Shown: in pieces, positions 1 to 8,126 of the stretch
Layout: each line of letters starts with the position of its first letter
Position numbering within the stretch: position 1 is the first letter of the stretch
NCBI GenBank assembly: GCA_002361615.1
Contig: DETK01000023.1
Coordinates: forward strand, 1-14,572
DNA from: Bacteroidales bacterium UBA3290
Lineage (GTDB): Bacteria; Bacteroidota; Bacteroidia; Bacteroidales; UBA932
Direction of reading: 5' to 3'
DNA length: 14,572 nucleotides
The notes under the pieces: generated by a model
The model's database searches: none
What the model was told of the DNA's origin: nothing
The model's input: the letters and a program-made list of their open reading frames with translations, nothing else
Position numbers and translations under genes: made by a program

Positions 1-15
1 CAAACTCTTCATTGT
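1..15 (-). rRNA. 16S rRNA, first bases only (5' end, partial)
   Basis: Read on the minus strand, the left edge ends in ACAATGAAGAGTTTG. This aligns base for base with the start of bacterial 16S rRNA (E. coli AAATTGAAGAGTTTG), whose next bases would be the universal GATCCTGGCTCAG, lying outside the window. The assignment is strengthened by the long non-coding leader and strong promoter upstream. The exact mature 5' end is inferred by alignment from memory with E. coli. Only about 15 bases are visible, so the call rests on the short conserved motif plus context. Confidence 0.85.
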
Positions 16-184
16 ATAATCTTTTTATATAACTCTAAGCTGAATCCTGCACCTTTCTATCAATTCTTTTCAAAAGAATCAACGCTTTGCTCTTTCTGAT
101 TCTAATCAAGTTAAAATCGGTACTTGCTTGTACTTGTTCTTCCTATTCTTTCAATGAACTTCCCGTTCTTTCCGAAACGGGCTG
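16..184 (-). promoter_or_regulatory. rRNA operon leader (pre-16S 5' leader)
   Basis: This AT-rich stretch of roughly 165 bases lies between the predicted rrn transcription start and the 16S gene and has no credible reading frame. At the 5' end of the transcript is a hairpin (CCCGTT at 162-167 pairing with AACGGG at 176-181, 8-base loop). A second palindrome, ATTCTTTT/AAAAGAAT, lies at 63-79. The minus-strand GTTCATTGAAAG (159 to 148) resembles the boxA-like antitermination element of Bacteroidota rrn leaders. The boxA reading is an inference from similarity. Pre-rRNA processing stems would need the 3' side of the 16S gene, which is not in the window. Confidence 0.75.
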
Positions 185-215
185 CAAAGGTAAACATCTT
201 TTTTAATTGCGCAAA
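185..215 (-). promoter_or_regulatory. rrn promoter (Bacteroidota sigma-ABfr type)
   Basis: On the minus strand, TTTG (215 to 212) is followed after 19 bases by TACCTTTG (192 to 185), an exact fit to the Bacteroidota -33/-7 consensus TTTG-N19-21-TAnnTTTG. The 193-240 stretch upstream is strongly A/T-rich and could act like an UP element. Predicted start is near base 181. It drives the rRNA operon beginning at the left edge. Confidence 0.85.
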
Positions 216-233
216 ATTATTTTGCAAAAAATC

Positions 234-266
234 AAAAAAAATCGTCCCGGCCGGAACCGGGACGAT
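234..266 (-). terminator. Rho-independent terminator of the macroglobulin gene
   Basis: A perfect 10-bp stem (241-250 with 257-266, ATCGTCCCGG/CCGGGACGAT) with a 6-base loop is followed on the minus strand by seven T residues (240 to 234). It starts about 20 bases after the TAG stop of the macroglobulin gene. It sits just upstream of the rrn promoter and so insulates the rRNA operon from read-through. Confidence 0.93.
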
Positions 267-286
267 CAAAAGTGGGTCCAATCAGC

Positions 287-3200
287 CTATCGGACCTTGC
301 ACCATCCACCCGGAACGGCGGCGCCGACAGTGTTGTCGTACATCGCCTCGCAGATGACGGCCGGACGATAGAAGGTTCCCTTGTAGGCCGCCGTGATGCG
401 CGTCTTGATATAAGAGGTGCTGTTGCGGCCCTGATAGAGATAGGAGTACACGCGGTCGTCGCGGAAGTCCTGATAGAAGCCTTCGATGCGGTCGGCGTGG
501 ATTTCCCAGCCCGAAGGGAAGATCTGCGTCAGGGCGAGGTTCGTGTAGTCGGTCGTGGCGCTCGTGTTGGTGATATAGGTCGTGACGATGAAGTCCGTGC
601 CCTGCTCGATGTCGGACGGGTCGATCGGCGTACCGTCAGGCAGCGTGTAGGTCACCACGAGTTTCAGGCCGTCGGCACGTTCCAGTTCCTGTCCCTTCTC
701 GGGGATACCCGTGGAGCTGACCACAAGATAGACCGGAGCCTTGGAGGAATTGACGATCTCCAGATTGAGCGACGTGCCGCTTCCTGCGTCGAGCGAGCCC
801 TGTGCGATGGCCTTGGCCGTCTTGAGGGTCGAACTGCTGCCAGGCGTTTTGACGCTGACATTGATGCCGTCAACTGCATTGTTCTTCATATAGTCGGATA
901 CGGCGCGCAGCGCCCACGAGGTGCTCTGGGTGCTCATATAGTGGTTGCGGTCGTTGAGCCAGCCGGAGAGGCGCTCCACACACTTGAAGGCGGCGGTCTT
1001 GTCGCCCACGGCGGTGTAGATCATCGAAGCGATGGACTGCAGACGTTCCGAGCTTTCGAAAGTCGACGAGAAGCGGTTGAACGACTGCGGATCGGCCTTG
1101 AGGCCCTGCAGGACGTTGCGAGCTACGTCTTTCTTGCCGTCGAGCGCATAGGCACCCGCCAGCAGCAGGCCGCTCGACTTGGGCAGTTTGGCCAGGTCTT
1201 CCCGCAGACGGTTCATGTCGCCGCGGTCGGGGCTGCCCGCCAGCGCGAGGACATAGAGCGCATAGGCGCGGGAGTCGGCGTCATAGCTCTTGCCCGAAGC
1301 CACGGTGCGCAGGAACGACAGATTGGACTTGCGCAGGGTGGCAGGCACGGCATAGCCCGCTTTCTGCGCTTCGATCATGAAGTGGGTGGCGTAGATCGTG
1401 GCCCACACATGGGCGCCGGCGTAAGCCGACATGCCCGGCCAGTAGGTCATACCGCCTGAAGGGATGGCGAACGAGCTCAGGCGCGTGATGGTGGCCTTCA
1501 CATTCTTGCCCACATCTTCGAGACCCTTGTTGTCGAGATCGACCAGGTCACCCAGATAGAGCTGCGGGAAGGCGGAAGAGACCGTCTGCTCGAGGCAGCC
1601 GTGCGGGTAACGGATCAGGTAGCCCAGACGGTAATCCAGGTCGATCGGCGGAATGGTCGAGGCTTCGACCACCACTTCGTTGGTGCCGGGACGGCCCACC
1701 AGGGCGAATTCGGTCCGGAGGGTCTTGCCGCCCTCGACCAGGTGCATCGTCGAATTGGTCGCGCGCGCATTCGGGTCGCGGACGTCGATCTCCAGGTTTT
1801 CGGTCGAACTGTCACCGGAACTGCGGGCCGTGGTCTTGATCTTGCCGATACCGGTTTCGCCGGAAGCCTTCAAGGTGAAGTAAACCAGCTCCTCGCCGGC
1901 CTTGGGCACCTGGACCGTCGCCGTGCTGTTGCCGGAGACCTGCAGCGTACCTTCAGCCTGGACATCTACCGTAACGGTACCCACGCCGTCCTTGTTGGCG
2001 AAGACCGTCACGGGAAGCTGCACTTCCTCGTCGGTTCCCATCACACGCGGCAGCGTGGCCTTGACCATCACCGGCTTGGTGACCATCACGCTCTTGTCCG
2101 TGGAGCCCATGGCCTTGCCGTCGGTGGCGATGACCATCGCGCGCAGGTTGCCGATGTACTGCGGAATCTTCACCGTATGCTTGTCGGAGCCCTTGGCCTT
2201 CACGGTGAAAGGACCGAGGAACAGGGAGACGGGCTTGAAGCGCTCGGCCCGGGTATTGGGCGTCACCGCGGTCTCGCCCTCGCCGTCACCACCGATGGCG
2301 AAGAGCTGCTCCATGCGGGCGCCGTAGGCACCCACAATCAGGTCGTAGAGGTCCCAGGTGCGGACGCCGAGGGCTTCGGTCGCATAGAACGACTTCCACG
2401 GGTCAGGCGTCTTGAAGCGCGTGAGGCTCAGCAGGCCTTCGTCGACCAGGGCCACCACGTAGCTCATCGGACGGCCGTCCTGCTCCTTGACCGTGAAGGA
2501 GACTTCCTTCTCGGGCTGGATCTCGCCGGCAATGTCGATCACCGGATGCAGGTGGGTAGTCCCTTCTTCCACGAGGATGCGCTGCACGCCGAACATGCGG
2601 ATCGGCGCGTCATTCTCGGTATTGTTGTACGGCTGGACCAGCGTCACCGTCGCATAGACGTTCGGGGCCATGCCCGCCTCGACGGGGATGGAGATGTCGG
2701 TCTTGTCACCCTTGCAGTCGACCCAGAAGGTCTTGAGCACGCGCTCACCCTTCTCGATCGAGACCAGGGCGCGGGCGCCGCTTGCCGAAGGGATGGTCAG
2801 CTGGGCCGTCTCGCCCACGTTGAACTTGTCCTTGTTGAGCGTCATCGGGAGGCGGATCGCTGCGTCGGAATTGCCTTCGGCGGGCTGCTCCCAGGAATTG
2901 CGGACCATCGTCACGGCGGAGGTTGCGTGGCCGCCGGCCGGATCGGTGACCCGGAAGAACCAGAAGCCGCTCTCTTCCTTGGTGAAGTCCATCTTGAACT
3001 CACCGGCGCCGCCCGTCAGGGTCACAGTGAACTCCTTGACCGGCTTGTTATAGGAATCTCTCGAGTACTCGGCCAGGCCGTCGGAGGAACTCCACCACCA
3101 GCTCCAGCCCATCTTGTAGACTTCCACGTTCACCTTGACGCTGCGCGGGACGGGATTGCCGCGATAATCCACCGCTGCCAACTTGAAGGTATGGCTGCGG

Positions 3201-5620
3201 TTCTTGTCGAGATAGTCGTCGCCCCACTCATCCTCCTGCTCCGGCACGTTCAAGCCGATGTAGGTATCGTACGGCGAGAGGGTCGTGGTGTAGCGGTCGA
3301 TGCTGAAGTCGCCGCTCTTCTCGAACACGCGCGTGGTGAAGAGCGCCGTCAGCATGCCCGGCACGTCGTTGTCCTTCGCTTTGAGCGCGGTATTGAAAGA
3401 GACCTTGCCCAGGGCGTCGGTCTTGCCCTTGAACAGATCCATGTGCTGGTTCGCGAAGCTGCGGGAAGCATCTTCAAACACATAGCCCTTGTAATTGTCG
3501 AACGAAGTCCTGCCGCGCGAGAAGTCCACTTCCACGCGGGTTTCCAGGTCTTTGGCGGGATTGCCTACCAGCCAGCGGGCTGAGACGTCGGCGCGGATGT
3601 TGCCGGCCGGGATGGCAGGTTTGTCGTTGAGCTGCAGGTCGATGACGATGTTGTTGGGCTTGACCGTCTCGATCTTGACGGTCTTGTACCAGGTCTGTCC
3701 ACCGGCCGTCACCGCGACCTCCCAGTTGCCGGTCGGGGCGTCGGGCGAGGTGGTGAAGGTGAAGCTGTACATACCGTCGTGGCCCGTGTTGCTGACCAGC
3801 GTACTGATGGTCTGGCCCTGCGGGTTGCTGAGCACGGCCGTCACAGGGTGTCCGGAGGGCAGCACGCCGTCGTCGAGCATCGAGACGAAGGTGATATGGA
3901 TGTCATCGCCGGGACGCCACACGCCACGTTCGCCGAAGATGAAGCCCTTCTGGCCCTTGCGGGAAGCATTGCCGTCCACCTCGAAGCTGCTCATCGACAC
4001 GGCGCTGCCGTAATTGAGCGAGACGTAAGATTTGTCAGAGCCCTTGCTGATGACAGCGGTGCGGGCCTGGTCGTTGTCCACGGTGCAGGAGAAGCGGCCG
4101 CCCGAAGAGGTGGTGCCTTCCCCTACCACCTGGTTCACAGAGTTGTAGAGCGTAACCTTCGCGCCGGTGACCGGCTGCGCCGAGAGGATGTCGGTCACGA
4201 AGACCGTATATTCACCCTTGTCGGAACCCTTGGCGATGACCGAGAGGTCGGACACCAGGATGTTGCGAACGCGGCTGCCGTAGTCGTCGTAGCTGCCGAA
4301 GTAGTAATCGCTCTCATAGTGGTCTTCCCCGAATTCGGCCAGCGGTTCGACGCCCCGGATCTCGAGGCGGTAGATGGCGCCGCGCTGCACCTTCACCAGG
4401 TCGGCCACGTTCAGGCCGTAGGTATTGAGGTTGCGGAGCTTGGCCGAGTTGGCCTCACCGAGCGTGAGGGTCGTGTCGAGTACCACGCGGGCCACGTTCT
4501 CCGTATAGCAATAGGTATCGCCCAGGCGGTTGTCCTGAAGGAACTGCAGCACGTTGTTCTCATAGATCCGTTTCACGCGTACGCGCAGCTTCGCATAGTT
4601 GATAGCCTGGAAGGTCAGGTTCATGTCGCCCGAGGACGGGAGGACCGAGCCGCGGGAGAGGAACTTGACCATCGGCTCGCCGGAAGGGATGGCGAACCAG
4701 ATGTCGGCGTCTTCCGCCAGCTTCTGGCCCTTCTTGCTGCTGATGCCCTTGCTTACGGAAACGAACTGCTTCTCCTCGGCCTTGACGGTCGGGACGATCT
4801 TGAGCACGTTCTCATTGACGATGAAGGACAGCTTGCCGCCGCCCGGCACCGAGACCAGGCTGCGGAAATCCTGCTTCGGGTCGAGGGCCGACGAGAAGGC
4901 GATCTCGAAGCCGTAGGGCTCCGACTTGACCTCGCTTTCGATGACCTCGAACTGGCCCTTGGCCGGGATGTTGTAGCGGCGCGAACCTTCGGCGGCATAT
5001 TTCGGCCAGTTGTGCACCACTTCCAGGATGTGTTTCTTCTCGGTAGCGGCAATGTTGCCGACCGTGACCGTGTGGGTGCGGCCGTCGTCGGAGTGGACCC
5101 AGGCGACCTGGGCGTCACCGCCCTTGACGGAGAAGCCGCTCTCCAGGTATTTGCCGTCGAGCACTTCGGGCGAGGTGATCTCCACGTCAACGTGATAACG
5201 GTCGTCCATGCCTTCATAGCCGGTGAGCTTGCTGTAGTCGAACAGCAGGACCGGGGCGAGCGTCTTTACCTCGAAGGTCTGTTTGCCGCTCGAAGTTCCG
5301 GCGATCGAACCGAAGTCGGCCGTCACCTTGTAGGTGGTGTTGTAGTCCAGCGGCTCTTTCGGGACGATGCACAGGGTCTGCTGATCCACGATCTGTACGT
5401 CGAAATCGACTTTCGGAGTAATGGATACGGCCTTTTTGGCCGCTGCAACCGTCTGCTCGCCATCCTTGAGGGTGAAGGCGTCGAACAGGCGTACGGTCAC
5501 GGGATCGTCGACCCGGATCTCACGGGAGATTTCGGCGACACTCTCGCCCGCGCCACCGCCGCACGAAAAGAACAGGGCCAATGGCAGGACGAGACTCAAA
5601 GCAAAGAGAATCTTTTTCAT
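287..5620 (-). CDS. Bacterial alpha-2-macroglobulin family lipoprotein (thioester type)
   Basis: This 1777-residue protein is of normal length for bacterial alpha-2-macroglobulins, which trap attacking proteases in the periplasm. The N-terminus is a lipoprotein signal (MKK, hydrophobic stretch, LFFSC with lipidated Cys20, then a Gly-rich linker). Ig-like macroglobulin domains fill the N-terminal half, including the MG2-type segment around 660-760. The family-typical VALVDEGLLSLTRFKTPDP segment is near 1055-1075, the central A2M domain is about 1125-1215, and the thioester motif CLEQ is at 1342-1345 (preceded by YPHG) in a helical thioester domain. A conserved C-terminal domain ends in AVPGGWCKVR. 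The intact CLEQ predicts covalent capture of proteases after bait cleavage. The gene is divergent from pbpC, its usual genomic partner (in E. coli yfhM lies with pbpC), and has its own terminator. The start ATG gives the signal peptide directly. Lipidation and inner-membrane retention are inferred. Confidence 0.95.
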   Translation of the reverse strand: MKKILFALSLVLPLALFFSCGGGAGESVAEISREIRVDDPVTVRLFDAFTLKDGEQTVAAAKKAVSITPKVDFDVQIVDQQTLCIVPKEPLDYNTTYKVTADFGSIAGTSSGKQTFEVKTLAPVLLFDYSKLTGYEGMDDRYHVDVEITSPEVLDGKYLESGFSVKGGDAQVAWVHSDDGRTHTVTVGNIAATEKKHILEVVHNWPKYAAEGSRRYNIPAKGQFEVIESEVKSEPYGFEIAFSSALDPKQDFRSLVSVPGGGKLSFIVNENVLKIVPTVKAEEKQFVSVSKGISSKKGQKLAEDADIWFAIPSGEPMVKFLSRGSVLPSSGDMNLTFQAINYAKLRVRVKRIYENNVLQFLQDNRLGDTYCYTENVARVVLDTTLTLGEANSAKLRNLNTYGLNVADLVKVQRGAIYRLEIRGVEPLAEFGEDHYESDYYFGSYDDYGSRVRNILVSDLSVIAKGSDKGEYTVFVTDILSAQPVTGAKVTLYNSVNQVVGEGTTSSGGRFSCTVDNDQARTAVISKGSDKSYVSLNYGSAVSMSSFEVDGNASRKGQKGFIFGERGVWRPGDDIHITFVSMLDDGVLPSGHPVTAVLSNPQGQTISTLVSNTGHDGMYSFTFTTSPDAPTGNWEVAVTAGGQTWYKTVKIETVKPNNIVIDLQLNDKPAIPAGNIRADVSARWLVGNPAKDLETRVEVDFSRGRTSFDNYKGYVFEDASRSFANQHMDLFKGKTDALGKVSFNTALKAKDNDVPGMLTALFTTRVFEKSGDFSIDRYTTTLSPYDTYIGLNVPEQEDEWGDDYLDKNRSHTFKLAAVDYRGNPVPRSVKVNVEVYKMGWSWWWSSSDGLAEYSRDSYNKPVKEFTVTLTGGAGEFKMDFTKEESGFWFFRVTDPAGGHATSAVTMVRNSWEQPAEGNSDAAIRLPMTLNKDKFNVGETAQLTIPSASGARALVSIEKGERVLKTFWVDCKGDKTDISIPVEAGMAPNVYATVTLVQPYNNTENDAPIRMFGVQRILVEEGTTHLHPVIDIAGEIQPEKEVSFTVKEQDGRPMSYVVALVDEGLLSLTRFKTPDPWKSFYATEALGVRTWDLYDLIVGAYGARMEQLFAIGGDGEGETAVTPNTRAERFKPVSLFLGPFTVKAKGSDKHTVKIPQYIGNLRAMVIATDGKAMGSTDKSVMVTKPVMVKATLPRVMGTDEEVQLPVTVFANKDGVGTVTVDVQAEGTLQVSGNSTATVQVPKAGEELVYFTLKASGETGIGKIKTTARSSGDSSTENLEIDVRDPNARATNSTMHLVEGGKTLRTEFALVGRPGTNEVVVEASTIPPIDLDYRLGYLIRYPHGCLEQTVSSAFPQLYLGDLVDLDNKGLEDVGKNVKATITRLSSFAIPSGGMTYWPGMSAYAGAHVWATIYATHFMIEAQKAGYAVPATLRKSNLSFLRTVASGKSYDADSRAYALYVLALAGSPDRGDMNRLREDLAKLPKSSGLLLAGAYALDGKKDVARNVLQGLKADPQSFNRFSSTFESSERLQSIASMIYTAVGDKTAAFKCVERLSGWLNDRNHYMSTQSTSWALRAVSDYMKNNAVDGINVSVKTPGSSSTLKTAKAIAQGSLDAGSGTSLNLEIVNSSKAPVYLVVSSTGIPEKGQELERADGLKLVVTYTLPDGTPIDPSDIEQGTDFIVTTYITNTSATTDYTNLALTQIFPSGWEIHADRIEGFYQDFRDDRVYSYLYQGRNSTSYIKTRITAAYKGTFYRPAVICEAMYDNTVGAAVPGGWCKVR

Positions 5621-5639
5621 ATCACTGGGGATTTTTGCC

Positions 5640-5647
5640 TATTTTTG
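5640..5647 (+). promoter_or_regulatory. Predicted -7 element for pbpC
   Basis: TATTTTTG fits TAnnTTTG, with a T-rich segment (5612-5616) about where the -33 element would be. That segment lies within the first codons of the divergent macroglobulin gene. Predicted leader is about 23 bases. A second near match, TATTATTG, is at 5651-5658. The two divergent promoters would overlap within the 56-bp gap. Confidence 0.45.
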
Positions 5648-5658
5648 CTATATTATTG

Positions 5659-5666
5659 CAAATATA
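5659..5666 (-). promoter_or_regulatory. Predicted -7 element for the macroglobulin gene
   Basis: The minus strand reads TATATTTG, an exact TAnnTTTG match, about 38 bases before the ATG. This leaves a leader of about 30 bases. No clear TTTG lies at the expected -33 position (only a CTTTTT/ATTTC stretch within the start of pbpC), so the call is moderate. Confidence 0.5.
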
Positions 5667-5676
5667 GGAAAATCGG

Positions 5677-7953
5677 GTGGGAAATAAAAAGAATCTTTTG
5701 CTCCTGACCGGCCTGGTTGCCCTGCTGGTGCTCATCGCCTGGGCGCTGCGGCCCGGCAGGCTGTTCGACGACCCGGTCTGCGCCGTGCTCGAGAGCAGCG
5801 ACGGCCGCTTGCTCGGCGCCCGTATCGCTGCAGATGGCCAGTGGCGCTTCCCGCCCGCCGATTCCGTTCCGGACAAATTTGCCCGCGCCATCGTCTGTTT
5901 TGAAGACAAACGTTTCTGGCACCATCCCGGCGTCGATCCGCTGGCCGTGGCCCGCGCCTTGCGCCTGAACGTCAGCAAGGGCGAGGTCCGCAGCGGCGCG
6001 AGCACCCTCACCATGCAGACCATCCGCCTGAGCCGGAAGAACAAGCCCCGCACCCTCGGCGAGAAAGCGCTGGAAGCCGTGCTCGCGCTGCGGCTCGAAG
6101 CCTATCTGAGCAAAGAGGAGATTCTGGCCCTCTATACCGCCAACGCGCCCTTCGGCGGCAACGTCGTGGGCCTGGAAGCCGCCGCCTGGCGCTACTACGG
6201 CCGGCCGGCCGAAGACCTTTCCTGGGCCGGCGCCGCCATGCTGGCCGTCCTGCCCAACTCCCCCGCCCTGATCCATCCCGGCAGCCGGCGGGAGGCACTC
6301 CTCAGCAAGCGTAACTTCCTGCTCGACAAGCTCTGCAAGGAAGGCGTAATCGATTCGCTCGAATGTGAACTGGCCAAAGACGAGCCCCTGCCCGAGAAGC
6401 CCTGGCCGCTGCCCGAGATCGCCTACCATTACCTGGAGACCCTTCGCAAACAGCAAGGCGACCAGCGCTACGGAAGTTCGCTCGACTACGCGCTGCAGCA
6501 ACGCGCCGAGGCGGTCGTGGCCCGGCACGCCGAGGTCTTCGCCACCAATCAGGTTTTCAACGCGGCCGCCCTAATCCTCGACGTCCGCACCGGCGCGCCC
6601 CTGGCCTATGTCGGCAACGTGGGACATGACAGCCGCGCCCACGGTGACAACGTCGATGTGGTACAGGCGCCGCGCAGCAGCGGCAGCACGCTCAAGCCCC
6701 TGCTCTACGGAGCGATGCTCGACGAGGGACAGATCCTGCCCGAGATGCTCGTCTCCGACATTCCGTTCCACTATAAAGACTTCACGCCCAGCAACTTCAA
6801 CCACACCTTCGACGGAGCGGTGCCAGCGCGCGACGTCATCCGACGTTCCCTCAACGTCCCTTCGGTCCGTATGCTGCACGAATACGGCGTCGAAAAATTC
6901 ATCGACCTCCTGCAGCACCTGGGATTCACTACCATCACCCGCGGCGCCGACACCTACGGCCTCTCGCTCATCCTCGGCGGTGCCGAAATCAAGCTGACCG
7001 ACCTGGCCGGCGCCTATGCCCTCCTGGCGCGTGAGCTTCGGGAAGGCACAGGCCCGCGGCGGAAAGCCCCGCCCATCTCGCGTGGCGCCACGTGGTGCAC
7101 CTTCGATGCCTTGACAGAAGTGAACCGGCCGGAGGAAGAGGGCGACTGGCATACCTTCAATTCCACACGGAAGATCGCCTGGAAGACCGGTACGAGCTAC
7201 GGCAACCGCGACGCCTGGAGCGTAGGCGTCACGCCCGACTATATCGTGGCCGTCTGGGTAGGCAACTGCAACGGCGAAGGCCGCCCGCTGCTGACCGGCG
7301 TAGGCTACGCCGCCCCCGTGATGTTCGACCTCTTCAACCTCCTGCCGCCGACCGGCTGGTTCGAGATGCCCTCCGAAGAACTCGAAGAAGTGGAGTGCTG
7401 CCGCCTCAGCGGCCATCCGGCCACCGACCTGTGTGACGCCGACGGCACGATTACCGTCTGGGCCCCGCGTGCACCGCAGCGCCCCGACCCGTGCCCCTAC
7501 CACCGCCTGGTCCACCTCAACCCCGATGAAACCTGGCAGGTCGACAGCGACTGCTGGCCCGTAGCCGAAATCCGTCACGTCTCCCGCTTCGTCCTGCCAC
7601 CGGCGCAGGAATGGTACTATATGAAGTCGCACAGCGACTACCGGCCGCTTCCGCCCTTCCATCCCAACTTCGCCGGCTTCCGTTCCTCCGGCGCCGTGGA
7701 AATCATCTATCCGCAGGAAGGCATGGAAATCGCCGCCCCGGTCGCACTCGACGCCCGCAGCCAGGGCATCATCTTCTCGGCCGCCCACAGCGACCCCCAG
7801 GCCACCCTCTACTGGCACATCGACGGCAACTACCTCGGCCAAACCACCCACGGCGAACACAAAATCAAGGTCATCCCCGAAAAAGGCCCCCACACCCTCA
7901 CCGTCATCGACGCCAACGGCCACTCCGCCTCCGTCCGATTCACTGCGTTGTAA
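5677..7953 (+). CDS. pbpC: Penicillin-binding protein 1C (bifunctional peptidoglycan glycosyltransferase/transpeptidase)
   Basis: A 758-residue class A penicillin-binding protein with PBP1C architecture. A short cytoplasmic tail and one membrane anchor (about 6-25) precede the GT51 glycosyltransferase domain (about 40-220). That domain shows the catalytic motif EDKRFWHHPG (Glu76) and GASTLTMQ (107-114). The transpeptidase domain (about 290-550) carries all three penicillin-binding motifs: SGSTLKP with nucleophile Ser337 and Lys340, SLN at 391-393, and KTGTS at 503-507. The C-terminal ~100 residues (about 665-758) match the BiPBP_C beta domain typical of PBP1C. It polymerises and may cross-link peptidoglycan on the outer face of the inner membrane. 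The start chosen is GTG at 5677, because no ATG precedes the membrane anchor in frame within the divergent gap. It pairs functionally with the divergent macroglobulin: the usual model is that the trap guards the envelope while PBP1C repairs the wall. Confidence 0.95.
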   Translation: MGNKKNLLLLTGLVALLVLIAWALRPGRLFDDPVCAVLESSDGRLLGARIAADGQWRFPPADSVPDKFARAIVCFEDKRFWHHPGVDPLAVARALRLNVSKGEVRSGASTLTMQTIRLSRKNKPRTLGEKALEAVLALRLEAYLSKEEILALYTANAPFGGNVVGLEAAAWRYYGRPAEDLSWAGAAMLAVLPNSPALIHPGSRREALLSKRNFLLDKLCKEGVIDSLECELAKDEPLPEKPWPLPEIAYHYLETLRKQQGDQRYGSSLDYALQQRAEAVVARHAEVFATNQVFNAAALILDVRTGAPLAYVGNVGHDSRAHGDNVDVVQAPRSSGSTLKPLLYGAMLDEGQILPEMLVSDIPFHYKDFTPSNFNHTFDGAVPARDVIRRSLNVPSVRMLHEYGVEKFIDLLQHLGFTTITRGADTYGLSLILGGAEIKLTDLAGAYALLARELREGTGPRRKAPPISRGATWCTFDALTEVNRPEEEGDWHTFNSTRKIAWKTGTSYGNRDAWSVGVTPDYIVAVWVGNCNGEGRPLLTGVGYAAPVMFDLFNLLPPTGWFEMPSEELEEVECCRLSGHPATDLCDADGTITVWAPRAPQRPDPCPYHRLVHLNPDETWQVDSDCWPVAEIRHVSRFVLPPAQEWYYMKSHSDYRPLPPFHPNFAGFRSSGAVEIIYPQEGMEIAAPVALDARSQGIIFSAAHSDPQATLYWHIDGNYLGQTTHGEHKIKVIPEKGPHTLTVIDANGHSASVRFTAL

Positions 7954-7956
7954 TAC

Positions 7957-7988
7957 TGGGGCTCTGCCCCAAGCCCTGCCGCTACGGC
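7957..7988. repeat. Small hairpins just after the pbpC stop
   Basis: TGGGGC/GCCCCA (7957-7962 with 7966-7971, 3-base loop) begins three bases after the pbpC stop. It is followed by GCCG/CGGC (7978-7981 with 7985-7988). There is no T-run, so neither is a classical terminator. They may stabilise the mRNA 3' end or belong to an intergenic repeat family. Confidence 0.4.
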
Positions 7989-8011
7989 CTGCCATAACAT
8001 AGCCCCCTCTC

Positions 8012-8126
8012 TCCGCTGCAACGGACGCAACTGATTTACAGCACCTTACAGAAGTTGATCCCCTTCGTTTCGAGGGGGATCACCTTGCATAATCACCTGA
8101 CTGTCAGCTGCGTCCGTTGCAGCGGA
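8012..8126. repeat. 115-bp nested inverted repeat (palindromic intergenic element)
   Basis: The outer arms are an 18-bp perfect inverted repeat (8012-8029 with 8109-8126, TCCGCTGCAACGGACGCA and its complement). They extend inward past one mismatch by CTGA/TCAG (8031-8034 with 8104-8107). The interior holds a second hairpin at 8056-8082. There is no coding frame with recognisable content and no flanking transposase. The architecture resembles a small non-autonomous element or a structured RNA, but neither is proven. It is the main content of the 295-bp gap between pbpC and tRNA-His. Confidence 0.7.
8056..8082. repeat. Strong hairpin inside the nested inverted repeat
   Basis: TGATCCCCTTCG (8056-8067) pairs with CGAGGGGGATCA (8071-8082) across a TTT loop: a 12-bp stem with a single G-T wobble. 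No T-run follows on either strand, so it is not a standard terminator, although it could slow polymerase leaving pbpC. Confidence 0.75.

Noticed and set aside
1601..3583. Long plus-strand open frame (660 codons) opposite the macroglobulin gene, with similar ones at 272-1459 and 3779-5707
   Set aside because: They are antisense to a clearly recognised protein, lack any family motif, and have the Arg/His/Val/Asp-rich composition typical of complement frames in GC-rich genes that avoid TTA, CTA and TCA codons.
6571..7995. Minus-strand frames opposite pbpC (6571-7995 and 5653-6528)
   Set aside because: The PBP1C motifs on the plus strand are intact and in order; the opposite frames show no recognisable domain.
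8012..8126. Inverted repeat as an integron attC site or as an intrinsic terminator
   Set aside because: The expected attC core boxes (RYYYAAC/GTTRRRY) are not properly present, no integron integrase is nearby, and neither strand has a T-run after the stem.
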